Shown here: positions 1-10,284 of the stretch, in pieces
Layout of the letters: each line of letters starts with the position of its first letter
Numbering within the stretch: the first letter of the stretch is position 1
DNA from: Marinobacter confluentis
GTDB taxonomy: Bacteria > Pseudomonadota > Gammaproteobacteria > Pseudomonadales > Oleiphilaceae
NCBI RefSeq assembly: GCF_004785685.1
Contig: NZ_SRPF01000001.1
Span: 1,054,001 to 1,118,000, forward strand
Reading direction: 5' to 3'
Length of the DNA stretch: 64,000 nucleotides
Program-made: the position numbers and the translations under genes
Notes under the pieces: generated by a model
The model's database searches: none
What the model was told of the DNA's origin: nothing
What the model saw: the letters and a program-made list of their open reading frames with translations, nothing else

Positions 1-149
1 CCTTCCAGAATAACGAGACGGAGCTGCTGGTCCTGGTCCGGCCGACCATTGTGTCTGCCATCGACGACGTCAACCAGCAACGTCTCGACCAATTTGACGA
101 CCTGGTTAATGAATCAGGCGATTCCGTTCAGTTCAGCCTTTACGATTGA
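1..149 (+). CDS. Tad pilus secretin RcpA/CpaC, C-terminal end only
   Basis: The window opens inside a reading frame that begins at base 3 and ends with TGA at 147-149. The last 48 residues include ETELLVLVRPTIV, which matches the final strand of the outer-membrane secretin domain of type II/Tad secretins (usually ETELxILVTPxIV). In Tad systems the secretin forms the outer-membrane channel through which the Flp pilus is extruded. The gene ends 12 bases before the TadA-type ATPase start, which fits the usual rcpA-then-tadA order. The N-terminus and most of the protein lie outside the window, so the choice of RcpA over another secretin rests on the neighbours. Confidence 0.75.
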   Translation, partial: FQNNETELLVLVRPTIVSAIDDVNQQRLDQFDDLVNESGDSVQFSLYD

Positions 150-161
150 GGAACCAGGCCT

Positions 162-1798
<1,637 letters not shown>

Positions 1799-1802
<4 letters not shown>

Positions 1803-2638
1803 TTCTTGTACTCACTCTGATCGCTGTCGCCGCCATTACATTGTGCCTGACCCTGTTACTGATCGGACGGCAGTCTATCAACTGGTACAGCAAGCGGGTG
1901 GTTGATTCGGCCGTGTCCGACCTTGAGGGCGCGTTCATGTTCGTCAGCCCCAGCAAGCTGCTGCTTGTCAGTATTGCGGGCACCATCCTGCTTTCTGTGC
2001 TGGGCTACCTGATGATGTCCGTGCCAGGCGCCCTGCTCGGCTTTATCGGCGGTGCGGTCGCCCTGCCCCTGTTCATCATGCAGTTGAAAAAACGGCGTCG
2101 GGAGCAGTTTATCTATCAATTGCCAGACGCTCTTCGCTCCATGGCCGGCGCCATGCAGGCCGGGGCCACCGTGGTTCGGGCCATTGAACTGGTCGGAACC
2201 CGGCAGCCAAAACCGCTGGGCCAGGAATTTTCGCTGGTGCTATCAGAGTACCGCCTTGGCCGGGACCTGGAGCAAAGCCTGGAGAATCTGAAACAGCGGG
2301 TTGATTGCGAAGAACTTGAACTTGTCAACGCCGCAGTTCAGGTCAGCCGCACCGTGGGCGGCAACCTCTCTAATAGTCTGGAATCACTGGCCTCAACGCT
2401 GCAGAGCAAAGCCCAGACCGAGGGCAAGGTAAAAGCGCTGACCTCCATGGGAAAACTTCAGGGATGGGTACTGTCGCTCATGCCAGTACTTGTCGGTATC
2501 GCCCTTTACCTCCAGAAGCCGGAACAGATGGGACTGATGTTCACCACGCTGGTGGGTTGGCTGCTGCTCCTGGTTGCCGCCGTTCTGCTGGTGTCGGCGA
2601 TTTACACCATTCGCAAGATCGTAACCATCGATATATAG
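1799..2638 (+). CDS. tadB: Tad pilus inner-membrane platform protein TadB
   Basis: Polytopic inner-membrane protein of the GspF/TadB family, which with TadC forms the platform on which the ATPase acts. The protein is 279 residues, with hydrophobic segments at about 1-23, 50-100 and two at the C-terminus, and a cytoplasmic T2SSF domain between them (QLPDALRSMAGAMQAGATVVRAIE is typical, about residues 105-128). The start chosen is ATG 1799, which overlaps the TGA of the ATPase gene and has AGGAGG 10 bases upstream; an in-frame start at 1754 would add 15 residues inside tadA and is unlikely. Translational coupling to tadA is expected. Confidence 0.9.
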
Positions 2639-2679
2639 GTGACGCCCCATGAACCAGGAAACGGTCACACAGGTGGAAG

Positions 2680-3615
2680 ATGTTTGAAAGTGCCGGAATT
2701 ACGCTGCTGGGCTGGGCAATGCTGGTTCTATTTGGCCTGCTTGCAGCCGGTTCAACCGCCCTGCTCTTGAAGCTTTACGCGATCACGCCGGAGAAAACGC
2801 CGGCGGACACTGAAATGGAAGAGCTACGCGAAACCCTGCCCGGCGGTTTTCGGATTGCGCTGTCGATTGCTGACCCGTTTGTTGAAATCCTTGACCGGCT
2901 GTCGACCCCGCGGCAACGTGATTTCATTCGTGCCCGCCTCACCATGGCCGGGCTGAGCTTCGTACTGGGGCCTGAAGAGTTCCAGGCAACCCGAATCGTC
3001 GGCCTGCTCGGCGGCGTATCCTTTTTTGCCATCCTGTCCATCAGCCTTGGCCTGTCAGGAACCGTCTATGCCATCACTTTTGTGTTTTTTCTGCTGCTCG
3101 GCACTTTCTATCCGGACATCGCCCTGAACGACCGGATCAAGAAACGCCGAAAAAAAATCACCAAGATGTTCCCCTTCTTTCTGGATCTACTGGTGCTGTC
3201 ACTCAGGGCAGGCCTGACCTTTACCGTTGCCCTGCAGCAGTCTGTCATCAAACTGCCCAAAGGCCCACTGCGGACCGAACTGGACCGCTGCCTGAGTGAC
3301 ATCCGCGCAGGTATGCCCCGTAACCAGGCGCTGACAAAACTGGCAAACCGGGCCCAGGTGGCGTCTGTCAGTAACTTCATGGCATCCGTCAACCAGGCCG
3401 AAGAGACTGGCGCAGCCATTGCCCGCTCACTCGAGATACAGGCAGAGCAGCGCCGCACAGAGCGGTTCCTGGAGGCGGAGCGGCTGGCAAACCAGGCGCC
3501 GGTGAAACTGATGTTTCCACTGATGGTTTTCCTGTTTCCACTCACCTTCCTGATCCTTTTCTTCCCGATTGTGGTGCAGGTCATCGAGTCCGGCGGAATG
3601 GGCATGTTTCAGTGA
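2680..3615 (+). CDS. tadC: Tad pilus inner-membrane platform protein TadC
   Basis: Second GspF-type platform protein of the Tad apparatus, 311 residues. Hydrophobic segments lie at about 8-30, 105-145 and 270-305, with the conserved T2SSF core between (FPFFLDLLVLSLRAGLTFTVALQQ, then a glutamate-rich helical region ending in APVKLMFPLMVFLFPLTFLILF, typical of TadC). The gap from tadB is 41 bases, and AGGTGG precedes the ATG. A 12-codon frame (2649-2687) overlaps the start and could couple translation, but nothing else supports it. TadC usually directly follows TadB, as here. Confidence 0.9.
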   Translation: MFESAGITLLGWAMLVLFGLLAAGSTALLLKLYAITPEKTPADTEMEELRETLPGGFRIALSIADPFVEILDRLSTPRQRDFIRARLTMAGLSFVLGPEEFQATRIVGLLGGVSFFAILSISLGLSGTVYAITFVFFLLLGTFYPDIALNDRIKKRRKKITKMFPFFLDLLVLSLRAGLTFTVALQQSVIKLPKGPLRTELDRCLSDIRAGMPRNQALTKLANRAQVASVSNFMASVNQAEETGAAIARSLEIQAEQRRTERFLEAERLANQAPVKLMFPLMVFLFPLTFLILFFPIVVQVIESGGMGMFQ

Positions 3616-3626
3616 GGAGTAACGCC

Positions 3627-4007
3627 ATGAATCATCGAGTGTCACATCAAATTATCACCCGTGATCGCGACGGCAGAGTCATTTCCAGCCCCCTGCAGCT
3701 GGCCACCAGTTTCACCACTCGGTTACGGGGCCTGATGGGGCGTAGGGGCCTGGATCCGGAAGAAGGTCTGTTGCTCTCACCCTGCAGCGACATTCACACC
3801 TTCGGCATGAAATTCGCGATTGACGTGATTTTTCTGGATAAGCAGCTGAACGTTGTCGGCCTGCGGCCGGAGTGTCGTCCTCGCCGTTTTTTCCGGGGTG
3901 GCCGAAACGCCGCTATAGCCCTCGAAACCGCAGCCGGTCGCATTGCCGCAACAGGACTGGAGATCGGGGACACACTGAGACTGAGCAGGACAGACAGCCA
4001 TGGTTAA
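3627..4007 (+). CDS. DUF192 family protein
   Basis: Small 126-residue protein of the DUF192 family, recognised from TSFTTRLRGLMGRRGLDPEEGLLL followed by DIHTFGMKFAIDVIFLD, the usual MHTFGMxFPIDVVFLD motif. The biochemical function of DUF192 is not established. Members often lie beside Tad genes, and this one sits between tadC and the FHA-like gene with start/stop overlap, so it is probably a pilus accessory. ATG 3627 is preferred over the upstream GTG 3612 because GAGGAG lies 7 bases before it. The 3' end overlaps the next gene by 8 bases. Confidence 0.85.
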   Translation: MNHRVSHQIITRDRDGRVISSPLQLATSFTTRLRGLMGRRGLDPEEGLLLSPCSDIHTFGMKFAIDVIFLDKQLNVVGLRPECRPRRFFRGGRNAAIALETAAGRIAATGLEIGDTLRLSRTDSHG

Positions 4008-5211
4008 AGACAGTGAACAGCACCCGGATAAGACCCCGGTTTTCGGCCTGGATGAAGTGGAGCCGCAAGTCACAGGGAGCGAAAACGCCGTCGCAACAAA
4101 AACGGATCCGCCACAGGACGTTGAAATTTCCCTGCATGACGCCCTATCCGGTGCCCGTTTGACATCCAAGGAACCCATTGTCGAGATTGGTAACGGCCGG
4201 CGCTTTGATCTTGCACTGAGGGGGCCGGGACCGGACGGTCTCTACGCTCGCCTGGAACAGGATCGGAAAAACGGCGTCTGCACCATTGAGAAAGCCCAGG
4301 ACGGTCTGTTCATGGCCGTCGACACGGTAGAAACCGACCAGGCGGTACTGACGGATAACGCCACAATTCAGCTGGGCGATCACACCCTTCACTTTTCCCT
4401 GATCGAAACCAGAGCGGACTCCAACCCTAAAAAACGCCCGGCAAAATGGATTGCACTGGCCGTGGTGCTGGTGGTTGCAACCAGCGTCTTTGGCCTGAAG
4501 TTTCTGCTATCAGCGGATGAGGCCGACTCCCGCGTTACCGTTGTGGAACCAGACCAGGCGCCGAATCAGGAAACCGCCCCACAGATCCCAGAAAATCCGG
4601 AGCCACAAGCCCAACCACAGTCGGCCCCAAAGTCTGAGGCTCTGCCAGATTCGTCGCCAGACCCTGCCAAGAAGCCACAGCCCCCAAAGCAGGAGTCAGT
4701 TGCATCCAATGAGCCTGAAGCCCTCACCAGAATTGTCCAGACCAGCCCCCCAGCGCCTGCCTCAGCGGATCAACAGGCAGAACCACAGGCGCCGGCCCCT
4801 GAGCCAGAACAGAAGCCGGATCAGGGCAACCGTAACACCCTGGCCGAAGGCAATGAGGACAGTACCCCAGAGACACCGGATTCTGACCCACAGGCATCGA
4901 GTGCAGCCTTGCAGGCCAGAGCCGCAAGTGCCCGGGCCGCTGGCGATCTGCATATGGCTTATAGCCTCTACGCCAGGGCCGCTGAGCTTGGCAAGCAGAT
5001 ACCCGAGGGACGTCAATTCATGGCGAAAATGGATCAACAGGCAGAACGCCTGTATCGGTTTGGCTATCGCCTGAAATATTCAGACCCGGAAACGGCCAGT
5101 GACTACTGGCGTCGAGTCATCGATTCAGCCCCACCCCAGTCACAGTGGTACCAGAAAGCCAACCTGGCCTTAAACGACACGACAGGAGCCCAGAATGACA
5201 GAATTCAATAG
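4000..5211 (+). CDS. FHA-like / single transmembrane / Pro-Gln-rich / TPR-like protein of the Tad operon
   Basis: A 403-residue protein with no family I can name. Residues 42-136 have the length and strand pattern of an FHA fold (EIGNGRRFDLAL, a loop, then TIQLGDHTLHFSLIE) but lack the SRxH and NGT residues that bind phosphothreonine. A single hydrophobic helix follows at 150-171 (WIALAVVLVVATSVFGLKFL). Residues 180-300 are a Pro/Gln/Glu-rich spacer, and 300-403 are alpha-helical and TPR-like (ARAAGDLHMAYSLYARAAELGKQ). The likely topology is a cytoplasmic FHA-like domain, one membrane crossing, and a periplasmic spacer reaching toward the outer membrane. Overlaps both neighbours (8 and 17 bases), so it belongs to the pilus operon. 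A scaffold role is inferred. Confidence 0.8.
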   Translation: MVKDSEQHPDKTPVFGLDEVEPQVTGSENAVATKTDPPQDVEISLHDALSGARLTSKEPIVEIGNGRRFDLALRGPGPDGLYARLEQDRKNGVCTIEKAQDGLFMAVDTVETDQAVLTDNATIQLGDHTLHFSLIETRADSNPKKRPAKWIALAVVLVVATSVFGLKFLLSADEADSRVTVVEPDQAPNQETAPQIPENPEPQAQPQSAPKSEALPDSSPDPAKKPQPPKQESVASNEPEALTRIVQTSPPAPASADQQAEPQAPAPEPEQKPDQGNRNTLAEGNEDSTPETPDSDPQASSAALQARAASARAAGDLHMAYSLYARAAELGKQIPEGRQFMAKMDQQAERLYRFGYRLKYSDPETASDYWRRVIDSAPPQSQWYQKANLALNDTTGAQNDRIQ

Positions 5212-5737
5212 CAGACAAACCCGCAGAAAAACAGGCGTCTGTCTGGCCCTGTTGTCAGCATCCCTGCTTATCGGGGGCTGTGCCATGGCGCCGATGAACT
5301 CCCAGGAAGATCAGCCGGCTGCGACCGAGGTACTCGAAGCCTGGAAACAGGCTGATCAGTATTATGCCCGGGGCCAGTTCACCAAGGCCAGGGAGTCTTA
5401 CCAACTGGTTCACCAGCGTCAGCCCGACAATCCGGACGTGCTGTTGAAACTAGCCAACATCGCTTACTACCTGCAGGAACATGACCGGGCCCGGGACCTT
5501 TACGCCGAAATTGAGGACATCGGCAGCTCCAACCCCAGGTTCTACTACAATCGCGCCGCGCTGAACCTGACGTCCGCCTACCGCGACCTGGCCCAGTATC
5601 GCGCTGACGTCGGGCCCGGGGAAATCTCCAAAGAAATCCGTGCTGTCATGGCAGCCATTGAACGCATGTCCGAGGCCGACCGCCCGGATACCAGCAACGA
5701 ACGCCTGAGCCCGCTGGAGGCCGAGGAGGCGCAGTGA
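5195..5737 (+). CDS. tadD: TPR lipoprotein, TadD-like
   Basis: Lipoprotein of 180 residues. The signal peptide ends in the lipobox LIGGC with lipidated Cys at residue 29; +2 is Ala, predicting outer-membrane sorting. Residues 44-115 hold tetratricopeptide-like repeats (AWKQADQYYARGQFTKARESYQ, then NPDVLLKLANIAYYLQEHDRARDLY). TadD lipoproteins of Tad loci have this plan and help secretin assembly. The start overlaps the preceding gene by 17 bases and its TGA overlaps the GTG start of the next gene. TadD by position and architecture; it is shorter than many TadD proteins. Confidence 0.78.
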   Translation: MTEFNSRQTRRKTGVCLALLSASLLIGGCAMAPMNSQEDQPAATEVLEAWKQADQYYARGQFTKARESYQLVHQRQPDNPDVLLKLANIAYYLQEHDRARDLYAEIEDIGSSNPRFYYNRAALNLTSAYRDLAQYRADVGPGEISKEIRAVMAAIERMSEADRPDTSNERLSPLEAEEAQ

Positions 5738-7542
5738 ACACTCGTAAACCCGGACACACCCAGAGGGGTGCCCTGCACGCGACCAGCGCCGCCATGATTG
5801 TGGTGATTGCACTGGTTGCGGCCATTGGCACCATTCAACTGGCCCTGGTCAGCAATGCAAAAACCACGCTCGACTACGCGGCGCTGATGGCAGCGCGAGC
5901 AGGGGCCGTGTCCCACGCTGACAGTCTGGAAATGGCCGTCGGGCTGCTGAACGGGCTGGCCCCGATGTACGGATCCCGATCTGCGCCTGCTGGTGGCAGC
6001 AGTGAAGCTGAGGGCGTTGACTGGGCGCTTCCGGACCCGTCCGCGGTGGCCGGCTTCGACTCGGGCCTGATGTCGGGCACGACACTGCTTGAGACTTACG
6101 AGGAGGGAATCGAACTCACCAGCAAAGGCGATGCAACCAGGGCTGGCGCAGCACTGACCGCGCTGGCGGACCTCAATAGTGCCGGCACGCTCTATGGCAT
6201 CGCTATTACCAACCCGGTGCAGGAGGCCTTTGATGATTTTGGTGAATCCCTGGACGGTTATACACAAATCCCCAACAAGGGCATCTGGCGACGCACCGGG
6301 AATCCGGAGGGCGCGGCGAGCAGCATGGTCGAAATCTGCGAGCCGGTGACCATCCCCTACTATGAGGATCCTTCCACGCCGCCTTCTTTCAGCGAGCCCT
6401 CGGTGAGCACAGTCAGAGATATCGTCGGGGCCTTTACCTGGAATGCGGATATATTAAAAGAAGAACAGGATACCGACTGCGAATCCGCAGGTTTGATCGA
6501 TGACTGCGACGGAATAAGCATTTCCGGTGATTCTATAGCAGAGAAGTACATTAACGAGGTTAGCGGGCCTCGCGGGCAAGCCTTTGCTAGCGAACTGGAT
6601 GGGATTATTGACCGGTATTACAACGCAGAGATAGATGCCTCCGAGATGTATAGACTGATCCGAGTCGCAGCAGAAGACTTCAAAGCAGACTTCGCTGCAG
6701 CTGATGTTGAATCCATAGAATACTGTACGAAACGAGGCGGATTACTGGGAACTTGCCTCCCAAGAAACCGTGAAACCTACACCCCCGATTCCCCCGACTG
6801 GGGCCCCATGGAACGTGTCGACGAACTTATAGCAACAGTCACCGTTCTCGAGGCTGGCACCGGCCGGGTTCCATCCAGAGATACCCTGAACATGGAGGCC
6901 TTTGAACAGGCTATTGGCGATGCCCGGGAGCGCAACCAGCGTAACGGCTCCCCGGTCAGCGAATGGGACAGCTTCGTTGCCAACGAACTGGATCCACTCT
7001 GGCAGACCTGGGTCGAGGACCCACCAACGCCCATGTACAAGGAATTCATTTCCAGGGCCTCGGTGGCTGCCGATAATCAGGAAACCGGCGCGGACTGGAC
7101 CACCACCCAGCAGAACTATCTGACCTATCTTCAGGCCATGGGAAACAACATAGACCGTCCGGAAAAAGCCTACGAAAAAAGCCAGGAGTGCCGAACAGAA
7201 GAGGTCGCCGGCTATGTCGATCCAACCATCGGGGCCCGGAGTGACCTGAACATTCAGGATGCCAACCTGCTGCGCATCTTTGTGATTTACGGCCATGAGC
7301 CTTTCTTCGAACTTCCCGACGCTTTCTACAGTGCCATGGACTGGTCCAACGATATGGTGCCTCGAAGCCGTGATACCGTGCCCGGGCCGCTCAGAGGCAT
7401 CTATGACAACATCGTTGAAGCCGGGCGAATACCGCTCATGTCAACGTCGGTTGTCCGTATGCAGAGCGAGGCACGACTGAACGACTCAATGCTCAGTGCC
7501 AGCGACCCGTTTTTCATGTGGGACAACGTGGGGGTGGAATGA
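5734..7542 (+). CDS. TadG/TadE-like pilus-assembly protein
   Basis: A 602-residue protein with one N-terminal hydrophobic helix (about 16-38) after a short basic segment, then a large predicted periplasmic region. The opening (GALHATSAAMIVVIALVAAIGTIQLALVSN, then AARAGA) resembles TadE/TadG minor pseudopilins, which have a TadE-like N-terminal helix and a long C-terminal region. The start is GTG 5734, overlapping the TadD stop and preceded by GAGGAG; no nearer ATG fits. Codon use changes between about 6430 and 6760: ATA, TTA, AGA and AAA codons are frequent and GC is lower than on either side, as if the middle of the gene evolves quickly or was exchanged. Cysteines in this segment may form disulfides. 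TadG is a judgement from position; the body matches nothing I know. Confidence 0.65.
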   Translation: MNTRKPGHTQRGALHATSAAMIVVIALVAAIGTIQLALVSNAKTTLDYAALMAARAGAVSHADSLEMAVGLLNGLAPMYGSRSAPAGGSSEAEGVDWALPDPSAVAGFDSGLMSGTTLLETYEEGIELTSKGDATRAGAALTALADLNSAGTLYGIAITNPVQEAFDDFGESLDGYTQIPNKGIWRRTGNPEGAASSMVEICEPVTIPYYEDPSTPPSFSEPSVSTVRDIVGAFTWNADILKEEQDTDCESAGLIDDCDGISISGDSIAEKYINEVSGPRGQAFASELDGIIDRYYNAEIDASEMYRLIRVAAEDFKADFAAADVESIEYCTKRGGLLGTCLPRNRETYTPDSPDWGPMERVDELIATVTVLEAGTGRVPSRDTLNMEAFEQAIGDARERNQRNGSPVSEWDSFVANELDPLWQTWVEDPPTPMYKEFISRASVAADNQETGADWTTTQQNYLTYLQAMGNNIDRPEKAYEKSQECRTEEVAGYVDPTIGARSDLNIQDANLLRIFVIYGHEPFFELPDAFYSAMDWSNDMVPRSRDTVPGPLRGIYDNIVEAGRIPLMSTSVVRMQSEARLNDSMLSASDPFFMWDNVGVE

Positions 7543-8363
7543 ACGCTGATTGTCAGGTGTACACCAAAACCCTGGATCAGGTCGGCTCATTGCTGCATGA
7601 CCGACGACAGGACGCGGAAATCCGGCTTATCAGGCAGCTGAATTGGGCGCCCGGGCTGCCAGAGTTTATTGATCATGGTTTTACGCCGGGTGGGCGACGT
7701 TACGTTAGCTACCGGCGACTGCCGGGGAAGAGCCTGGCCGAACGGCTGACATCAATCAACGCAGAAAGCTCTGATGTTTGGCTGAAGACCGCTGACTGGC
7801 GATCATTCGCAACCGGACTGCTGGGACGCATTGCCCACCTTCATCAGCAAACGCCACCCATCTTTCACGGTGACATCAGCGCCAATAATGTGCTGCTCAG
7901 TGACAACGGTACCGTCGGGCTGATTGATTTCGGAATTTCCAGAAGCCGCGCCCTGCCCTTTGTTTTGCGCTTGCCCAGCCAGATGAGCATTGCTGCCCCG
8001 AGGTATCTGAGCCCAGAGCAGGCCCAGGGAAAATTCTGGGCCAGCGCCAGTGACGTCTACCAGTGCGGCCTGGTAGTGATGACCCTGATCAGGGGCAAAC
8101 CCATCAATCCCACACTGACCGTCAAGGAAATGCTGGAACGTCTTCGCAATAATCCATCCAGAATTCAGGAGCAAGCCGCCGAGATCGATGGGGCCGCAGG
8201 TCGTTTTCTTGCCCGGCTGTTACACCCACGACCACACCAGAGGCCAAGGGCCTTTGAAGCGCTGGCCATGTTGGAGACCAAACCCTATCAGACAGCAGTC
8301 GCACCACCGTCTAGTGGCAGCGCTACCCCCGTTGTAAATGCAGCCTCGTCGGAGCAGAGGTAA
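7539..8363 (+). CDS. Ser/Thr protein kinase-like protein at the end of the Tad operon
   Basis: A 274-residue protein with the C-lobe of an eukaryotic-type protein kinase: catalytic loop HGDISANN (Asp112, Asn117), DFG at 130-132, and APRYLSPEQAQG as the activation-segment/APE equivalent. The N-lobe is very short: Lys10 could be the ATP-anchoring lysine and Glu27 its partner, but no room is left for a glycine-rich loop. The start is ATG 7539, overlapping the TGA of the preceding gene (ATGA), so the kinase is part of the Tad operon. Two FHA or FHA-like proteins lie upstream, making them the obvious partners or substrates; this is inferred. The 3' end overlaps the convergent SDR gene by 76 bases. 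Activity without a canonical P-loop is uncertain; it could be a pseudokinase. Confidence 0.82.
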   Translation: MNADCQVYTKTLDQVGSLLHDRRQDAEIRLIRQLNWAPGLPEFIDHGFTPGGRRYVSYRRLPGKSLAERLTSINAESSDVWLKTADWRSFATGLLGRIAHLHQQTPPIFHGDISANNVLLSDNGTVGLIDFGISRSRALPFVLRLPSQMSIAAPRYLSPEQAQGKFWASASDVYQCGLVVMTLIRGKPINPTLTVKEMLERLRNNPSRIQEQAAEIDGAAGRFLARLLHPRPHQRPRAFEALAMLETKPYQTAVAPPSSGSATPVVNAASSEQR

Positions 8364-9049
8364 AGCACGGCGCCAGCGATTTCCTCTGGCTTGCCAAGGC
8401 GCCCGACCGGGTGCATCCCCGCTGCGTATTCCGCCTTTCGCGGATCGCTTTCTGCGGCGCGGCGAAACATGTCGGTGTCAATGACGGCGGGGCAAACGGC
8501 GTTTACCCGAACCCCTTTTTTGGCGTACTCAACGGCGGCTGATTTGGTCAACCCGATGACCGCGTGCTTGCTGGCGCTGTAGATACTCATCTTTGGAGCA
8601 GCCCCAAGTCCAGCAATGGATGCGGTGTTGACAATGGAACCGCCGCCCTGCGCCAGCATAACGGGGATCTGATGCTTCATGCAGCGCCAGACGCCCTTCA
8701 CGTTCACATCCATGATGCGGTCAAACTCGTTCTCACTGCCGTCGGCCAGTTTGCTGTGTTCGATCTCAATACCGGCATTATTGAAGGCAAAATCCACTCG
8801 GCCGTATTCGTTGGTGGCCAGGGCGACCATTGCCTCAACGTCTGAATCAATGGTGACATCACAGCGGATGAACTGTGCCACACCACCCGCCTGGCGAATT
8901 TCTTCCACGACAGCTTCGCCGGCCTGGCTGTCAATATCAGCAACGATCACCGCAGCGCCCTGTTCGGCAAACGCCAGGGCTGTAGATTTTCCGATACCGG
9001 CAGCGGCTCCGGTGACAATAGCCACGCGGTTTTCAAATTTACGACTCAT
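8288..9049 (-). CDS. SDR family short-chain dehydrogenase/reductase
   Basis: NAD(P)-dependent oxidoreductase of 253 residues, the usual classical SDR length. TGAAAGIG near residue 14 is the dinucleotide-binding motif, followed by NNAG near 90, a Ser near 145 and YSASK near 158 as the catalytic triad, and a C-terminal LPLDGGATAV. DIDSQ after beta-2 ends in Asp, favouring NAD(H). The substrate cannot be told from sequence. The gene runs toward the Tad kinase gene and overlaps its last 76 bases; both ends look complete, so this is true antisense overlap. Confidence 0.9.
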   Translation of the reverse strand: MSRKFENRVAIVTGAAAGIGKSTALAFAEQGAAVIVADIDSQAGEAVVEEIRQAGGVAQFIRCDVTIDSDVEAMVALATNEYGRVDFAFNNAGIEIEHSKLADGSENEFDRIMDVNVKGVWRCMKHQIPVMLAQGGGSIVNTASIAGLGAAPKMSIYSASKHAVIGLTKSAAVEYAKKGVRVNAVCPAVIDTDMFRRAAESDPRKAEYAAGMHPVGRLGKPEEIAGAVLYLCSDEAAFTTGVALPLDGGATAV

Positions 9050-9223
9050 CAGGATTCCCTCAGGCGTTCAGTAAAAGAGTCGATAAGAGTAAAAGTTTCT
9101 TACGGAGTCGGGAAATGGATCTTACTAATGACTGCGAATAAGAAGGGCTGATGGTTAAGCTCAGTTATTGGTAGACTCTCTTCAGATCATTCCGATTCCA
9201 AAGATTCATCAGAGGAGTTCAGC

Positions 9224-10243
9224 ATGACAGTTCAGGAAGAATTGCAGGCGACGATTCGCGAGCTGGTCCAACCCGGCAAAGGCGTTCTCGCTGCCGATGA
9301 GAGCAACCCGACCATTGCCAAGCGTTTTACGGCCGTGGGTGTGGAATCCACGGAAGCCATGCGGCAGCAATACCGCAGCATCATTTTTTCTGCACCGGGG
9401 CTGAATGAACACATCAGCGGCGTGATTCTGTTTGAGGAGACGCTGGAGCAGAAAAATCTGGACGGCATTCCCATGCCCGAATTACTGGCCAGCCAGGGCA
9501 TCGTGCCCGGTATCAAGGTTGATAAAGGCAAGGGGCCCCTCGCTAATGCGCCGGATGAGGAAATTATCTTCGGACTGGACGGCCTGGAAGCCAGGTTGTC
9601 CGCTGCCCGAGAGTTGGGCGCCCGTTTCGCCAAATGGCGCTGCGTGTTTCACATTTCAGACACACTACCTTCCGAACTGGCCATCGGCGCAAACGCCGAG
9701 ACCCTGGCCCGCTACGCAGCTATCTGTCAGTCCCTGGGCATTGTGCCAATCGTAGAGCCGGAAGTGTTGATTGACGGTGCCCATTCTATCGAGCGCTCCG
9801 CCGAAGTGGGTGAACAGGTGATTCGGGGCGTGTTCCGGGCGCTGGACCTGCATCGCGTGAACCTGGAAACCATGATCCTGAAACCCAGCATGATCACCCC
9901 CGGTAAGGACTCGCCGAAGGCCTCACCAGAGCAGGTGGCGGCCATGACTATCCGGACCTATCGCCGCTGCGTTCCGGCAGCAGTGCCCGGCATCTTCTTC
10001 CTGTCCGGCGGCCAGACCCCCGAGGAAGCAACACTCAACCTGAATGCCATGAACCAGCACGCCGACCTGCCCTGGACCATGAGTTTCTCCTATGGGCGGG
10101 CATTACAGGAACCAGCACAACACGCGTGGAAGGGTGAACTGGCTAATCGGGGTGCCGCGCACAAGGCCATGACAAAGCGCGCCAGGCTCAATGGTGCGGC
10201 TGCACTGGGGAGCTATTCATCTGACATGGAAAACCAGGGCTGA
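9224..10243 (+). CDS. Class I fructose-bisphosphate aldolase
   Basis: Cytoplasmic glycolytic/gluconeogenic enzyme that splits or forms fructose 1,6-bisphosphate through a Schiff base. At 339 residues it is the metal-independent class I type: GKGVLAADES near the start, KWRC, EPEVLIDGAH, and the Schiff-base lysine in LKPSM at residue 220. LSGGQTPEEA and WTMSFSYGRALQ are family signatures. ATG follows AGAGGAG. It is alone on its strand; the 173 bases before it should hold its promoter, and a hairpin covers its stop codon. Confidence 0.95.
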   Translation: MTVQEELQATIRELVQPGKGVLAADESNPTIAKRFTAVGVESTEAMRQQYRSIIFSAPGLNEHISGVILFEETLEQKNLDGIPMPELLASQGIVPGIKVDKGKGPLANAPDEEIIFGLDGLEARLSAARELGARFAKWRCVFHISDTLPSELAIGANAETLARYAAICQSLGIVPIVEPEVLIDGAHSIERSAEVGEQVIRGVFRALDLHRVNLETMILKPSMITPGKDSPKASPEQVAAMTIRTYRRCVPAAVPGIFFLSGGQTPEEATLNLNAMNQHADLPWTMSFSYGRALQEPAQHAWKGELANRGAAHKAMTKRARLNGAAALGSYSSDMENQG

Positions 10244-10260
10244 GCGCAACGCTCAGCCCT
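10236..10260. terminator. Perfect 11-bp hairpin across the aldolase stop codon
   Basis: AGGGCTGAGCG, loop CAA, CGCTCAGCCCT. The TGA of the aldolase gene is inside the left arm. No T-run follows on either strand, so this is a termination or mRNA-end stabilising hairpin rather than a classic intrinsic terminator. It lies between convergent genes and could serve both. Confidence 0.55.
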
Positions 10261-10284
10261 GTGATTACCGCTATTGGATGGCGA

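Noticed and set aside
2649..2687. 12-codon frame between tadB and tadC (MNQETVTQVEDV)
   Set aside because: It overlaps the tadC start and might couple translation, but it has no distinct ribosome site and no sign of conservation can be judged from one sequence.
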